The position numbers and the translations under genes were made by a program. From positions 124,001 through 188,000 of the forward strand of contig NZ_FPAS01000001.1 in NCBI RefSeq assembly GCF_900116425.1: a stretch of 64,000 bases of DNA, given 5' to 3'. Position 1 is the stretch's first letter. Each line of letters opens with the position of its first letter. This stretch comes from Lishizhenia tianjinensis. GTDB lineage: Bacteria; Bacteroidota; Bacteroidia; Flavobacteriales_D; Crocinitomicaceae. Below the pieces are notes generated by a model, which was not told the origin of the DNA, ran no database searches, and worked only from the letters and a program-made list of their open reading frames with translations. Shown in pieces: positions 1-8,225 of the stretch.

Positions 1-1
1 T

Positions 2-103
2 ACGCAAGATGACGGAAAAATAATTGTAATTAATAACGGAGAGTACGGTTGTTTACAGACATCATGCACCAACTTTTGGTGGGTGGATGCTAAAGTAGAT
101 TAG
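2..103 (+). CDS. C-terminal end of an unknown protein (partial)
   Basis: An open frame runs from the left edge of the window to a TAG at 101-103 and encodes 33 residues ending NFWWVDAKVD. The composition (two Cys, NGEYG turn, aromatic-rich end) looks like the end of a secreted or lipoprotein domain, but no family is recognisable from so short a piece. The start lies outside the window. A gap of 67 bases separates it from the next gene on the same strand. Confidence 0.5.
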   Translation, partial: TQDDGKIIVINNGEYGCLQTSCTNFWWVDAKVD

Positions 104-170
104 ATACAAACTAAAAAAAACTAAATTAAAAGATTAAAAACCAATAAAGTCAAACCGAAAATTAAATTCA

Positions 171-2768
171 ATGAAAAAAATAATCGTTTTTCTGTTTTTT
201 TTAAGCCAAGTTTTTATCGGCTTCAATCAAACCTTAACGTTGAAAGACCTTCAGTATGTATGTAGTCAATCTGATTGGACAAAAGTTAATAATTACCTAA
301 CTGACAAAGGGTGGGAGTATTATGAATCCGAAAAAGGCTCTTCCGATCGGTATAACACGATAACATGGACTTTTAATCGAGGTTATGGAGGGAAAGCATC
401 AGGATGGTTTCATCTGTATACATTCGATGGTTTATCTAATAAAGTACTTTATAGTGTATTTAATCAAACTTCGTACAATAAGGTTCATAACCAAATCAAT
501 TCTTTAGGCTATAAACTTAATGAGAGCGTAATAGAGGATAATGAAATTATATCTACGTATAAAAATAGTAGGTATTTTTTAGAATTAACAACTGAGAAAA
601 GAGAAAGTAGTAGTTCTTATTATGACGATGGGGGAGTTACTGCCTATAATTTTGAATTGATTTTAAAGTCTGGAGTTTATGACCCTGATAATGGTAAGAA
701 ATACGAATATTACTGGGATGGAAAAACACTAAAGTTAGAGTATGTCATGAAGGATGGTGAGTTACATGGTCCTTTTAAATCCTATAATTACAACGGTACA
801 TTGAAGAAAACGGGTGTGTTTAAAAACGGTGAGCAGCATGGTTTTTTTGTAGAATATAGGGGCGATGGAAGTAAGGAGTCTGAATATAATGTAAAGGATG
901 GAGTACTTAACGGTAGCATAAAATCGTACTACGAAAATTCTAAATTGGAAAAAGAAGGTTTTATGTTAAATGGTAAGGAACATGGGAACTTTAAAGAATA
1001 TACAGAAGAAGGTGTTCTTGAACTTGTATATAACAAGAAAAACGGAGAATTTGACGGGAGTTTTAAAGTATATTATGAGAATGGTCAATTGAAAAGGATC
1101 GGTGCTTTTGCTAATGGTGTAGAAAGTGGTGAGTTTAAAGAGTATAATGAGGAGGGGAAATTGGAATATCATTATTTCAAAAAGAATGGTGTTAATGAAG
1201 GGAAGTTTTATGAGTATGAGGATGGTAAGTTAATCTTGGAATCTAATTATAAAAATGATCAATTGCATGGGGAGTATGTTAATTATTTTTATAATGATGA
1301 GGGAGAAATAGGGTACAAATTGACAGGTGATTATTTATATGATAAAAAGAATGGATTGTGGAAAGGTGAAATCAAGGAGGGAGAAGAGTTTAGATTGTTG
1401 GAATCTAAAACCTACTATCAAGGTGAGTTAAATGGTCCTTGTATGATACCGAGCAACGATACACTAGTATTTTGTTCTTATGACATGGGTAGCCTACAAG
1501 GGGATTATATGATGTATTTTGATTTGTCGGCATCCCTTTTTAACACTGTGATCCGCACTGATTCTTCAAAACTAGTTTTATTGAAGAAAGGTAAATATCA
1601 ACTTGGTAAAAAGCATGGAATGTGGAGCTACTATTTTAACTCAGGTTCGCTTATGGAAAAAGGTCCTTATAATAAAGGTAAAAAGCATGGGAATTGGAGT
1701 TATTATCATCATGGGATGTCAATACCGGTAGAAAATGGGGAGTTAATGAATTTACCTGGTCAGTTAAGATTAAAAGAACAATACAATAATGGACTACTAA
1801 ATGGTGTTGTTGAACGATTTTCTTACATGAAAAAAATACCTTGTCAAGGAGGTGGAGATTGTTATGAAATTGAAGATGCTTACCTGAAAGAACATTACTT
1901 AAATGGAACACTTCATGGAGATGTTATTTATAAGGATTCAGTAGGTACTGTAATAGAAAAGGGTGAATATTATTATGGTAAAAAACAAGGTGTATGGTTA
2001 GAATCTGCATTGTTAAATAAGGAATATGGGTATGTTTTTAGTGAAGGGGAATATCAATCTGACCTTAAAACAGGTAATTGGGTTACGTACGGTAAGGATA
2101 AAGTGGTTTTGATGGAAATCAATTATGTCAAGGATGAATTTGACGGTGTTACAAGGTTGAATAATTTAAATGGAGACAATTTACAAGAGCTAGAATTTGA
2201 AAATGACAATTTGGTATCTATTAAGGTATATGATGAGTTATCCGGCTTAATGACTCATTCATACAAAATAAATAACTTTTCAAATAAAACAGTTATACAA
2301 ACAATATACCGAGATGGATTGAAAGTTTCTCAACAAGAATATCGATTTACTGGAGATGGTAATCCATTTGAGTTCCATAAAGATTTCGTAAATGGTCTTA
2401 ATAATATTGGTAAATATTATATCCAAGAAATTGGGTTATACGTACTTTATGATACTAAGGAAAGGCTTACTGTTAAGGGGGAGTTGTCATTGGGAACCAA
2501 AATCGGTGATTGGTACTATTATGACTATGAGCAAGATATATACGTGATAAAAACATATAAATACAATAAGGTTACCTTAGAGAAGTATTTTTATATAAAT
2601 AGTTCAGAAGCTTTTACAGGGGATTATTTTATAAAGGAATCTAAAGAAGCAGATCTGATAAAAGTAAAGGTGAAAAACGGGTTAAGAGAAGGAAATACGA
2701 AATTTTACGATAAAGAAGGTAAAGTAATTAAAAAGGACAAGTACAAAACTGGACTTAAGATTAGTTAG
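171..2768 (+). CDS. Secreted MORN/YwqK-repeat protein, 865 aa
   Basis: The protein starts with a clear signal peptide (MKKIIVFLFFLSQ..., cleavage near residue 20). Residues about 20-170 form a non-repeated head. From about residue 180 on there are many degenerate repeats of the type G-x-x-x-G-x-(F/W)-x-x-Y-x-x-x-G-x-(L)-x-x-x-x-x-(Y/F), for example HGPFKSYNYNGTLKKTG and HGNFKEYTEEGVL. These are MORN_2 repeats, the family annotated as YwqK antitoxin-repeat proteins; the antitoxin name comes from one Bacillus case and should not be read as function here. Such repeats form long beta-hairpin sheets, and the signal peptide puts this one in the periplasm or on the surface. No C-terminal type IX sorting domain was seen. 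The gene is visibly AT-richer than purL or icmF. Function unknown. Confidence 0.75.
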   Translation: MKKIIVFLFFLSQVFIGFNQTLTLKDLQYVCSQSDWTKVNNYLTDKGWEYYESEKGSSDRYNTITWTFNRGYGGKASGWFHLYTFDGLSNKVLYSVFNQTSYNKVHNQINSLGYKLNESVIEDNEIISTYKNSRYFLELTTEKRESSSSYYDDGGVTAYNFELILKSGVYDPDNGKKYEYYWDGKTLKLEYVMKDGELHGPFKSYNYNGTLKKTGVFKNGEQHGFFVEYRGDGSKESEYNVKDGVLNGSIKSYYENSKLEKEGFMLNGKEHGNFKEYTEEGVLELVYNKKNGEFDGSFKVYYENGQLKRIGAFANGVESGEFKEYNEEGKLEYHYFKKNGVNEGKFYEYEDGKLILESNYKNDQLHGEYVNYFYNDEGEIGYKLTGDYLYDKKNGLWKGEIKEGEEFRLLESKTYYQGELNGPCMIPSNDTLVFCSYDMGSLQGDYMMYFDLSASLFNTVIRTDSSKLVLLKKGKYQLGKKHGMWSYYFNSGSLMEKGPYNKGKKHGNWSYYHHGMSIPVENGELMNLPGQLRLKEQYNNGLLNGVVERFSYMKKIPCQGGGDCYEIEDAYLKEHYLNGTLHGDVIYKDSVGTVIEKGEYYYGKKQGVWLESALLNKEYGYVFSEGEYQSDLKTGNWVTYGKDKVVLMEINYVKDEFDGVTRLNNLNGDNLQELEFENDNLVSIKVYDELSGLMTHSYKINNFSNKTVIQTIYRDGLKVSQQEYRFTGDGNPFEFHKDFVNGLNNIGKYYIQEIGLYVLYDTKERLTVKGELSLGTKIGDWYYYDYEQDIYVIKTYKYNKVTLEKYFYINSSEAFTGDYFIKESKEADLIKVKVKNGLREGNTKFYDKEGKVIKKDKYKTGLKIS

Positions 2769-2836
2769 GAAATGGTAACGAAGAAAATTGCAAACATCAC
2801 GTATTTTAATTGTTGGTGGGGAGATAATAAGTAGAT

Positions 2837-2986
2837 ATGGACGTACAAGAAATTAAAGAGAAAATTAGGTTACTTGAGCAACAAAAGTCAAAGGCTATAG
2901 AAAAACAAGAGTACGTTTTAGCTACAGATTTAAGAGATGAGATTTTGAAATTCGAAAACCAATTGAAGAATATTTCTAAAAGATAA
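2837..2986 (+). CDS. 49-residue UVR-motif protein, first gene of the McrBC operon
   Basis: This gene starts at ATG 2837 and ends 5 bases before mcrB. The product reads MDVQEIKEKIRLLEQQKSKA and continues with KQEYVLATDLRDEILKFENQ. This matches the UVR motif (UvrB/UvrC contact hairpin; also in ClpC and McsA): hydrophobic-L-E, then a charged helix, then Y/F-x-x-A-x-x-L-R-D-x-I-x-x-L. The whole protein is essentially one such helical hairpin, with no Cys or other domain. The A/G-rich leader (ggtggggagataata) could help initiation. In known proteins the UVR motif mediates protein-protein contact, so I infer a small adaptor for McrB, the nucleotide-excision repair machinery, or itself. It is short enough to be missed by gene callers. 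Confidence 0.6.
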   Translation: MDVQEIKEKIRLLEQQKSKAIEKQEYVLATDLRDEILKFENQLKNISKR

Positions 2987-2991
2987 AACTT

Positions 2992-5748
2992 ATGCCATTC
3001 CTCCCAAATCAGATAACCAAAGATCATATCATACGGGCAGCTAACCGTATTGAAAAGGAAAGTATAGAATTACTTCCTTCAATGCAATGGGATGTTGAAA
3101 TCGATGAGAATCTTTACCCACCAAAAGAAATCATGCGATTTGCGCATGAAGAAATGAATGGAGAACGCATTTGGAATTATTCGGGTGGAGAGCAAACAAA
3201 TGCAATTTTGAAAACACATGGTTTTGAAATAAAAGCTAAAATATTCGCTGATACCAAAATTTTGGAACTGATTGATGCTTATAAATCCCATATCTGTACA
3301 TCTAAATTAGAAAACGAGCGTTACAAATGGGAGTTAGTTCAGCAATTTAAAGGTCGACCTGATGTAAATACTGAAAATTTCAAGGATGAAATTCAAGCTT
3401 TGGATTTTGCTAACCTGGTTTATGCAATGTCTAATTCCGTTCGTAAGTTTTTAGCAGAAGAAAAACCTGAGGAGTTTCGTACTTGTTTTCAACAATTGTT
3501 TGATGATCAAATAGATTTAAGTCAACGTGTAAGGCAGTTTACTGAACAAACCTTAAAGCTTTACAAGTCACTGAACGGATCTCACGGACATCATCAGGAT
3601 GAGCGAACTATTTCAGCATATTTAACCTATCACAACCCAGATAAATACACCTTTTATAAAAATTCATTTTATCAAGCTTTCTGTAAGTTATTGGATGTTA
3701 AAACTGCTTCAAAGAACAAGAAATACGCTCATTATTTAGAATTGTTAAATGAATTTATTTCTGGATATATTCAAAAAGATGAAGAGTTAATTGATCTTGT
3801 AAAATCTCTTCTTCCAAAGTTATATGATGGTAAGAATCATTTATTGTTAGCACAAGATATACTTTATACTATGTTAGAAGGAATAGATAATAGTGAACAT
3901 TTTAATTACCAGAAAGATTTCGAAAAATGGCTGAAGAAGTCAAATGGAAAAGGAAGTAATAAAGTGGCCTCTTATTTAAGGGCGATAGAGTTGTTGCAAG
4001 AGTCTTTAGATTATGTTATTTATGAAACTGATGATCTTGATTTATTAGGTGAGTTGCACGTAGACTTGATAGCCAATCAGAAGAACATCGACGGTCCCTA
4101 TTACAATGCTTCAGCCCCACCTTCTTATGCCAACAACGGGTTTTACTCAGCTTCAATAGGTGCTTATCTAGAATTTCAAAAAGAACGAAATGCTAAAAGT
4201 GAATTGAGAGAACCGAAAACAAATTATTCTATGCCTTATTCCTTAAACGAAATACTTTACGGTCCTCCGGGTACCGGTAAAACATACGAGACAAAATCTA
4301 AAGCCGTTGAAATCATCACGGGTAATAAAATTGAAAAAAGAGATGAGTTAAACGCAGAATACAATAGACTTGTTGAGTCTAAAAACATCTTGTTTTCAAC
4401 TTTTCACCAAAGCATGTCTTACGAGGATTTTGTAGAGGGAATTAAACCTGTAACCGAAGATGGGCAAGTTTCTTACGAAATCCAAGACGGAATTTTTAAA
4501 CAAATATCTTCTCTGGCTAAAGGCGTAGATGGTAGAATCGAAAAGCAAGAAAGTGCTATTGATTTTTCTACGTTAGAATTTTTTAAGATGAGTTTAGGGG
4601 GGAAGAATAGAAAAGATGTTCATGATTGGTGTATAACCAACAATGTTATTGCTTTAGGTTATGGTGGGAATAATGACCTAGATACAATAGGAGCGAGTAA
4701 TTGGAAGGATTACCAAGTTGAATTTCAAGAGAATTTCCCTCAATTAGTAGAAAAATCTAGTTATAATGTAAACTCAACTTACTACTTTAAAAATGTAATA
4801 AAGTTAGGGGATGTTGTATTAGTTTCTAAAGGCAATAGAATCATAGATGCTGTTGGGATTGTAACAGGAAATTACGAATACAGAGAAAGCGAAGAAATTC
4901 CTTATCATCATTTTAGAAAAGTTAGATGGATTGCCACAAATATGAATGCAGACCCTAGTTTATTCGTGGATAAGAACATATCACAACAAACAATCTATCA
5001 GTTCTATAACGATGATATTAAAGTAGACTATTTTGAAAAGAAATTTTCAAAAAGTAAAAAGGAGACGGAGTTCAAAAATCACGTCCTCATCATAGATGAA
5101 ATTAACAGGGGAAATGTTTCTGCAATTTTTGGTGAGTTAATTACGCTCATAGAAGAGGATAAACGTTTGGGAGCCAAGGAGGAAATCAAAGTGACTTTGC
5201 CGTATTCAAAAGAAGAATTTGGTGTTCCGAGTAATTTATACATCATCGGTACCATGAACACAGCCGACCGTAGCGTTGAAGCTTTGGATACAGCCTTAAG
5301 ACGTCGTTTTAGCTTTAAGGAAGTCGGGCCAAAACCTGAATTAATTCGAGAAGTTGGAAAAGCTGAGAATGGGGAGGTAGAGGGTGTAGATTTGGTTCAA
5401 CTCCTTTCGGTAATCAATCAACGTATAGAGGTGTTGTTGGACAAAGATCATTGTATTGGTCATAGTTATTTCCTTAATGTCGCAAGCTTAAGGGAATTGA
5501 AAGCAGCCTTTCAGGACAAGATCATTCCTTTATTGCAAGAGTATTTTTATGGTGATTATGGAAAGATAGGTTTGGTGTTGGGAGAAGGTTTTGTGAAAAA
5601 ATCAATGCTAACCAACCACAATATATTTGCGATTTTCGATGATTATGACGCAAGTATGTATGAGGAGAAAAATGTCTATCATATCATACAGCCTTGTGCT
5701 TTGAAGGATAATGAATTCAAACAAGCTTTGAATCAATTGATAGGATAG
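2992..5748 (+). CDS. mcrB: McrB-type AAA+ GTPase with an EVE-like insertion, 918 aa
   Basis: Motor subunit of a McrBC (type IV-like) restriction system that translocates on modified DNA and drives the McrC nuclease. Visible parts: an N-terminal head (about 1-85) with the YPPKEI...GGEQTN..L...GF pattern seen in heads of ScoMcrA-like and HNH modification-dependent enzymes; a helical middle (about 90-400); Walker A GPPGTGKT at 424-431; Walker B and the McrB signature VLIIDEINRGN around 698-708 (D702); sensor GTMNTADRS near 753-760; and arginine-finger region ALRRRFSF near 768-775. About 130 residues (roughly 520-650) are inserted between Walker A and Walker B. They include GYGGNNDLDTIG and GDVVLVSKGNRIIDAVGIV, which resemble an EVE/PUA-like modified-base reader. 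The protein is far longer than E. coli McrB (459 aa). The stop codon directly abuts the GTG start of mcrC. Confidence 0.85.
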   Translation: MPFLPNQITKDHIIRAANRIEKESIELLPSMQWDVEIDENLYPPKEIMRFAHEEMNGERIWNYSGGEQTNAILKTHGFEIKAKIFADTKILELIDAYKSHICTSKLENERYKWELVQQFKGRPDVNTENFKDEIQALDFANLVYAMSNSVRKFLAEEKPEEFRTCFQQLFDDQIDLSQRVRQFTEQTLKLYKSLNGSHGHHQDERTISAYLTYHNPDKYTFYKNSFYQAFCKLLDVKTASKNKKYAHYLELLNEFISGYIQKDEELIDLVKSLLPKLYDGKNHLLLAQDILYTMLEGIDNSEHFNYQKDFEKWLKKSNGKGSNKVASYLRAIELLQESLDYVIYETDDLDLLGELHVDLIANQKNIDGPYYNASAPPSYANNGFYSASIGAYLEFQKERNAKSELREPKTNYSMPYSLNEILYGPPGTGKTYETKSKAVEIITGNKIEKRDELNAEYNRLVESKNILFSTFHQSMSYEDFVEGIKPVTEDGQVSYEIQDGIFKQISSLAKGVDGRIEKQESAIDFSTLEFFKMSLGGKNRKDVHDWCITNNVIALGYGGNNDLDTIGASNWKDYQVEFQENFPQLVEKSSYNVNSTYYFKNVIKLGDVVLVSKGNRIIDAVGIVTGNYEYRESEEIPYHHFRKVRWIATNMNADPSLFVDKNISQQTIYQFYNDDIKVDYFEKKFSKSKKETEFKNHVLIIDEINRGNVSAIFGELITLIEEDKRLGAKEEIKVTLPYSKEEFGVPSNLYIIGTMNTADRSVEALDTALRRRFSFKEVGPKPELIREVGKAENGEVEGVDLVQLLSVINQRIEVLLDKDHCIGHSYFLNVASLRELKAAFQDKIIPLLQEYFYGDYGKIGLVLGEGFVKKSMLTNHNIFAIFDDYDASMYEEKNVYHIIQPCALKDNEFKQALNQLIG

Positions 5749-6975
5749 GTGGGGATACGTCATAAAATAGCTGTTTTCGAACATGAAACTTTGACCTTAA
5801 AGAATAAGGAGTTCACGCGCCGACATTTGGAGGTTTTACAAACCTTCCATGGAGAGAAGGGTGTTCCTTATTTCTCATTGGTACATAAGGGAATAAAGTT
5901 CAATCAATTTGTAGGTGTTTTACAGATTGGTGAACTCACCTTGGAGGTTTTGCCTAAGGCGGATAAAACAGGGACACAGGATGAATGGAGGTCAAGGTTA
6001 ATTGAAATGCTGCACGCGGTAGGAGAATTCAATGTGGATGCACCTTCTGAGAGTCTATTGACCCTGAAAAATAATTCTGTGTTAGATCTCTATTTTGCCT
6101 TGTTTGTAAAAGAGGTGGAGTATCTCTTACACCAAGGTTTAGTCAAAAAGTATAGAAGAACAGAAGGGAATGTTAAAAGTCTAAAGGGGAGTTTAAACTT
6201 TACTAAACACTTAGATCATAACCTCATTCATAAAGAACGCTTTTACACCGCTCATACCGTGTATGATCAGCAACATGTTTTACACGCGATATTGTTGCAA
6301 GCCCTAATGGTTTTAAAGCAACTCAATACCAATGCTAGCTTAACGAGTAGAATTTCTACACTTCTATTAAACTTTCCAGAACAGGAATATATTAAGATCA
6401 CTGAAAGCACTCTCAAGAGAATTGCTTTAGATAGAAAAACAGAAGGCTACAAAAAAGCCCTTCAAATTGCAGAATTGATACTTCTCAATTATCACCCAGA
6501 CCTAACCAATGGTAGAGACAATGTACTGGCCTTGATGTTTGATATGAACAAACTGTGGGAGAAGTATGTATATGTGGGCTTAAAAAAGAACCTCAAAGGG
6601 ATAAGATCTATTTCCATGCAACACTCCAAAAAGTTCTGGCAACAAGAAAAGGGAAATGCTTCCACTATGCGACCTGATATTGTCATCAACAAGGGAGAAC
6701 CTGATTGTATTGTTTTAGATACAAAATGGAAAAATCTCAATGGATCAGTGCCAAGTTCAGAAGACTTACGACAAATGTATGTCTACGCAAAATTCTACCA
6801 AACCCAAAAGGTAGCCTTAGTATACCCCGGAATAGAAAATGCTGAGTTTACCGGTAACTACTATCACGAACACACCAAAGAACTTGGCGATCAATCTTGT
6901 TCTATCATTACCCTTCGCCCAGAAAAGAAATTGAAATCATGGATGCAAGATTTGAGTTTGTTTTTTAATGTTTAA
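5749..6975 (+). CDS. mcrC: McrC-type PD-(D/E)xK endonuclease subunit, 408 aa
   Basis: Nuclease partner of McrB. The C-terminal half carries the McrC catalytic signature: RPDIVI with D310, then IVLDTKWK with D324 and K326, the D...DxK arrangement of the PD-(D/E)xK fold. The preceding helical region (about 90-290, with RTEGNVKSLKGSLNF and MLHAVGEF) is typical of McrBC 5-methylcytosine restriction subunits. The length of 408 residues is normal for the family (about 350-430). The start is a GTG immediately after the mcrB stop, so translation is probably coupled. A hairpin with a T-run follows at 7022. Confidence 0.9.
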   Translation: MGIRHKIAVFEHETLTLKNKEFTRRHLEVLQTFHGEKGVPYFSLVHKGIKFNQFVGVLQIGELTLEVLPKADKTGTQDEWRSRLIEMLHAVGEFNVDAPSESLLTLKNNSVLDLYFALFVKEVEYLLHQGLVKKYRRTEGNVKSLKGSLNFTKHLDHNLIHKERFYTAHTVYDQQHVLHAILLQALMVLKQLNTNASLTSRISTLLLNFPEQEYIKITESTLKRIALDRKTEGYKKALQIAELILLNYHPDLTNGRDNVLALMFDMNKLWEKYVYVGLKKNLKGIRSISMQHSKKFWQQEKGNASTMRPDIVINKGEPDCIVLDTKWKNLNGSVPSSEDLRQMYVYAKFYQTQKVALVYPGIENAEFTGNYYHEHTKELGDQSCSIITLRPEKKLKSWMQDLSLFFNV

Positions 6976-7021
6976 GCTATAAATATAGGTCTTCAAGACA
7001 GCTCGTACCTCACCCCTCAGG

Positions 7022-7043
7022 CCTCAGTACCTTGAGGTTTTTT
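7022..7043 (+). terminator. Terminator after mcrC
   Basis: CCTCA (7022-7026) pairs with TGAGG (7033-7037), with a possible extra G-U pair, and is followed by six T. It sits 47 bases after the mcrC stop. Confidence 0.55.
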
Positions 7044-7072
7044 AAATATTAATTTTTGAATTAAGAATTAAC

Positions 7073-7215
7073 GGCCGACCTGAGGTTCCACAAAGTGGAA
7101 GTCTCGAAGGCCAACACCTCTTTAAATCTTTAAATGTCGAACTTCAGTTCGATATTAAATTCTTAAATTCCCTTCTAAAAGTCTAACCGTCTAAATGTCT
7201 AAACATCTAAAATCT
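7073..7215. repeat. Intergenic repeat region with hairpins (copy 1)
   Basis: This 250-base spacer holds several small structures and no gene. GGCC at 7073 and GGCC at 7109-7112 flank TTCCAC-aaa-GTGGAA (7086-7100). After TTTAAATCTTTAAAT comes TCGAAC-ttca-GTTCGA (7137-7152), then TTAAATTCTTAAAT and several xTCTAAA words. The same plan (AAAT words, small hairpin, CTTAAATC words) returns near 9,990 and 15,025. Confidence 0.55.
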
Positions 7216-7216
7216 C

Positions 7217-7224
7217 TATCTTAG
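7217..7224 (+). promoter_or_regulatory. Candidate -7 box (TATCTTAG) of the deacetylase operon
   Basis: TATCTTAG matches the Bacteroidota -7 consensus TAnnTTTG in 7 of 8 positions (all six fixed bases but one). The ATG of the deacetylase is only 5 bases further on, so the transcript would be nearly leaderless. No convincing TTTG -33 box was seen. Confidence 0.35.
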
Positions 7225-7229
7225 TCGGC

Positions 7230-8225
7230 ATGAACATTTTTCTGACCCTCGATTATGAACTTTTCTTCGGCAACCCCACGGGGAGCGTGGAGAAGTGTAT
7301 CTTGGAACCTACCGAGCGTTTGCTTAATATTTCGCGCAAATATGGGGTGGGGATGACCTACTTTGTAGATATTGGGTACCTCTTGGCAATGGAAAGAGAA
7401 ATGATACATTTTCCGCAATTGCAGCACGACTATAATTTGGTCGTAGATCAATTGCACAAAATCATTGCAGAAGGCAGCGATGTTCAATTGCACATTCACC
7501 CGCATTGGGAAGATTGTAACTATACGCCAGAAGGTTGGAATATGATTACGCATTTGCACTATAAATTGGATGATTTCCCCGAAGAAGAAATCTATCCTTT
7601 GGTGAAGCGTTACAAGGAAAAGTTAGAAGAGATTATCGGAAGAAAAGTGAATAGTTTTAGAGCAGGAGGTTGGTGTTTGCAACCTTTTTCTAAAGTGGAA
7701 AAAGCCTTTCAAGAACTCGGAATAAAATACGATACCACCGTTTTTCAAGGTGGAAAGTTTTCCTCTGAGCACTATGCCTTTGATTTTACCTCAGCACCCA
7801 ACAAGGGGCGTTATCAATTTCAAAGTGTATTGACCCATGAAAATCCTGAGGGTTATTTTACGGAAATTCCTATAGGGGGTATGAAATATCATCCTTTGTT
7901 TTACTGGCAATTGTATGGGTGGGGGAGAGTTAGACCTTCGCGACATAAAATGCTGGGAGATGGTAATTTTATTGCCCAACCCGGACGTAAACAAAAACAT
8001 TTGACAAAATCTTCTTGGAACCATATTAGTATGGATGGATACTTCGCCTCTAAACTCAAAAGTGCTACACGCAAATTTGCAAAGTCGGGAAGAACGGATT
8101 TAGTGGTGATCGGTCATCCAAAAAGCATGACTGAATTTTCATTTGAGCGTTTAGAACGTTATATTCAGGCCATGCAAAAGAAACACGAGTTTTTAACCTT
8201 TAAAGATTTGCCCCATGCTGATTAG
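7230..8225 (+). CDS. NodB-like polysaccharide deacetylase family protein, 331 aa
   Basis: The N-terminus MNIFLTLDYELFFG carries the first aspartate of the NodB fold (D8), and residues 88-93 (HIHPHW) supply the metal-binding histidines of the H-x-x-x-H-like motif. FRAGGWC near residue 145 takes the place of the usual R-P-P motif, and GHPKSM near 295 supplies the last conserved His. These enzymes remove N- or O-acetyl groups from surface polysaccharide or peptidoglycan sugars. There is no signal peptide, so it would act in the cytoplasm or on lipid-linked intermediates. It overlaps the next gene by 11 bases, and the third gene overlaps the second, so the three form one unit. The substrate cannot be told. 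Confidence 0.7.
   Translation: MNIFLTLDYELFFGNPTGSVEKCILEPTERLLNISRKYGVGMTYFVDIGYLLAMEREMIHFPQLQHDYNLVVDQLHKIIAEGSDVQLHIHPHWEDCNYTPEGWNMITHLHYKLDDFPEEEIYPLVKRYKEKLEEIIGRKVNSFRAGGWCLQPFSKVEKAFQELGIKYDTTVFQGGKFSSEHYAFDFTSAPNKGRYQFQSVLTHENPEGYFTEIPIGGMKYHPLFYWQLYGWGRVRPSRHKMLGDGNFIAQPGRKQKHLTKSSWNHISMDGYFASKLKSATRKFAKSGRTDLVVIGHPKSMTEFSFERLERYIQAMQKKHEFLTFKDLPHAD

Noticed and set aside
171-2768. Reading the MORN/YwqK protein as an antitoxin
   Set aside because: The antitoxin label comes from one Bacillus pair; this protein is secreted, very long and has no toxin gene beside it.
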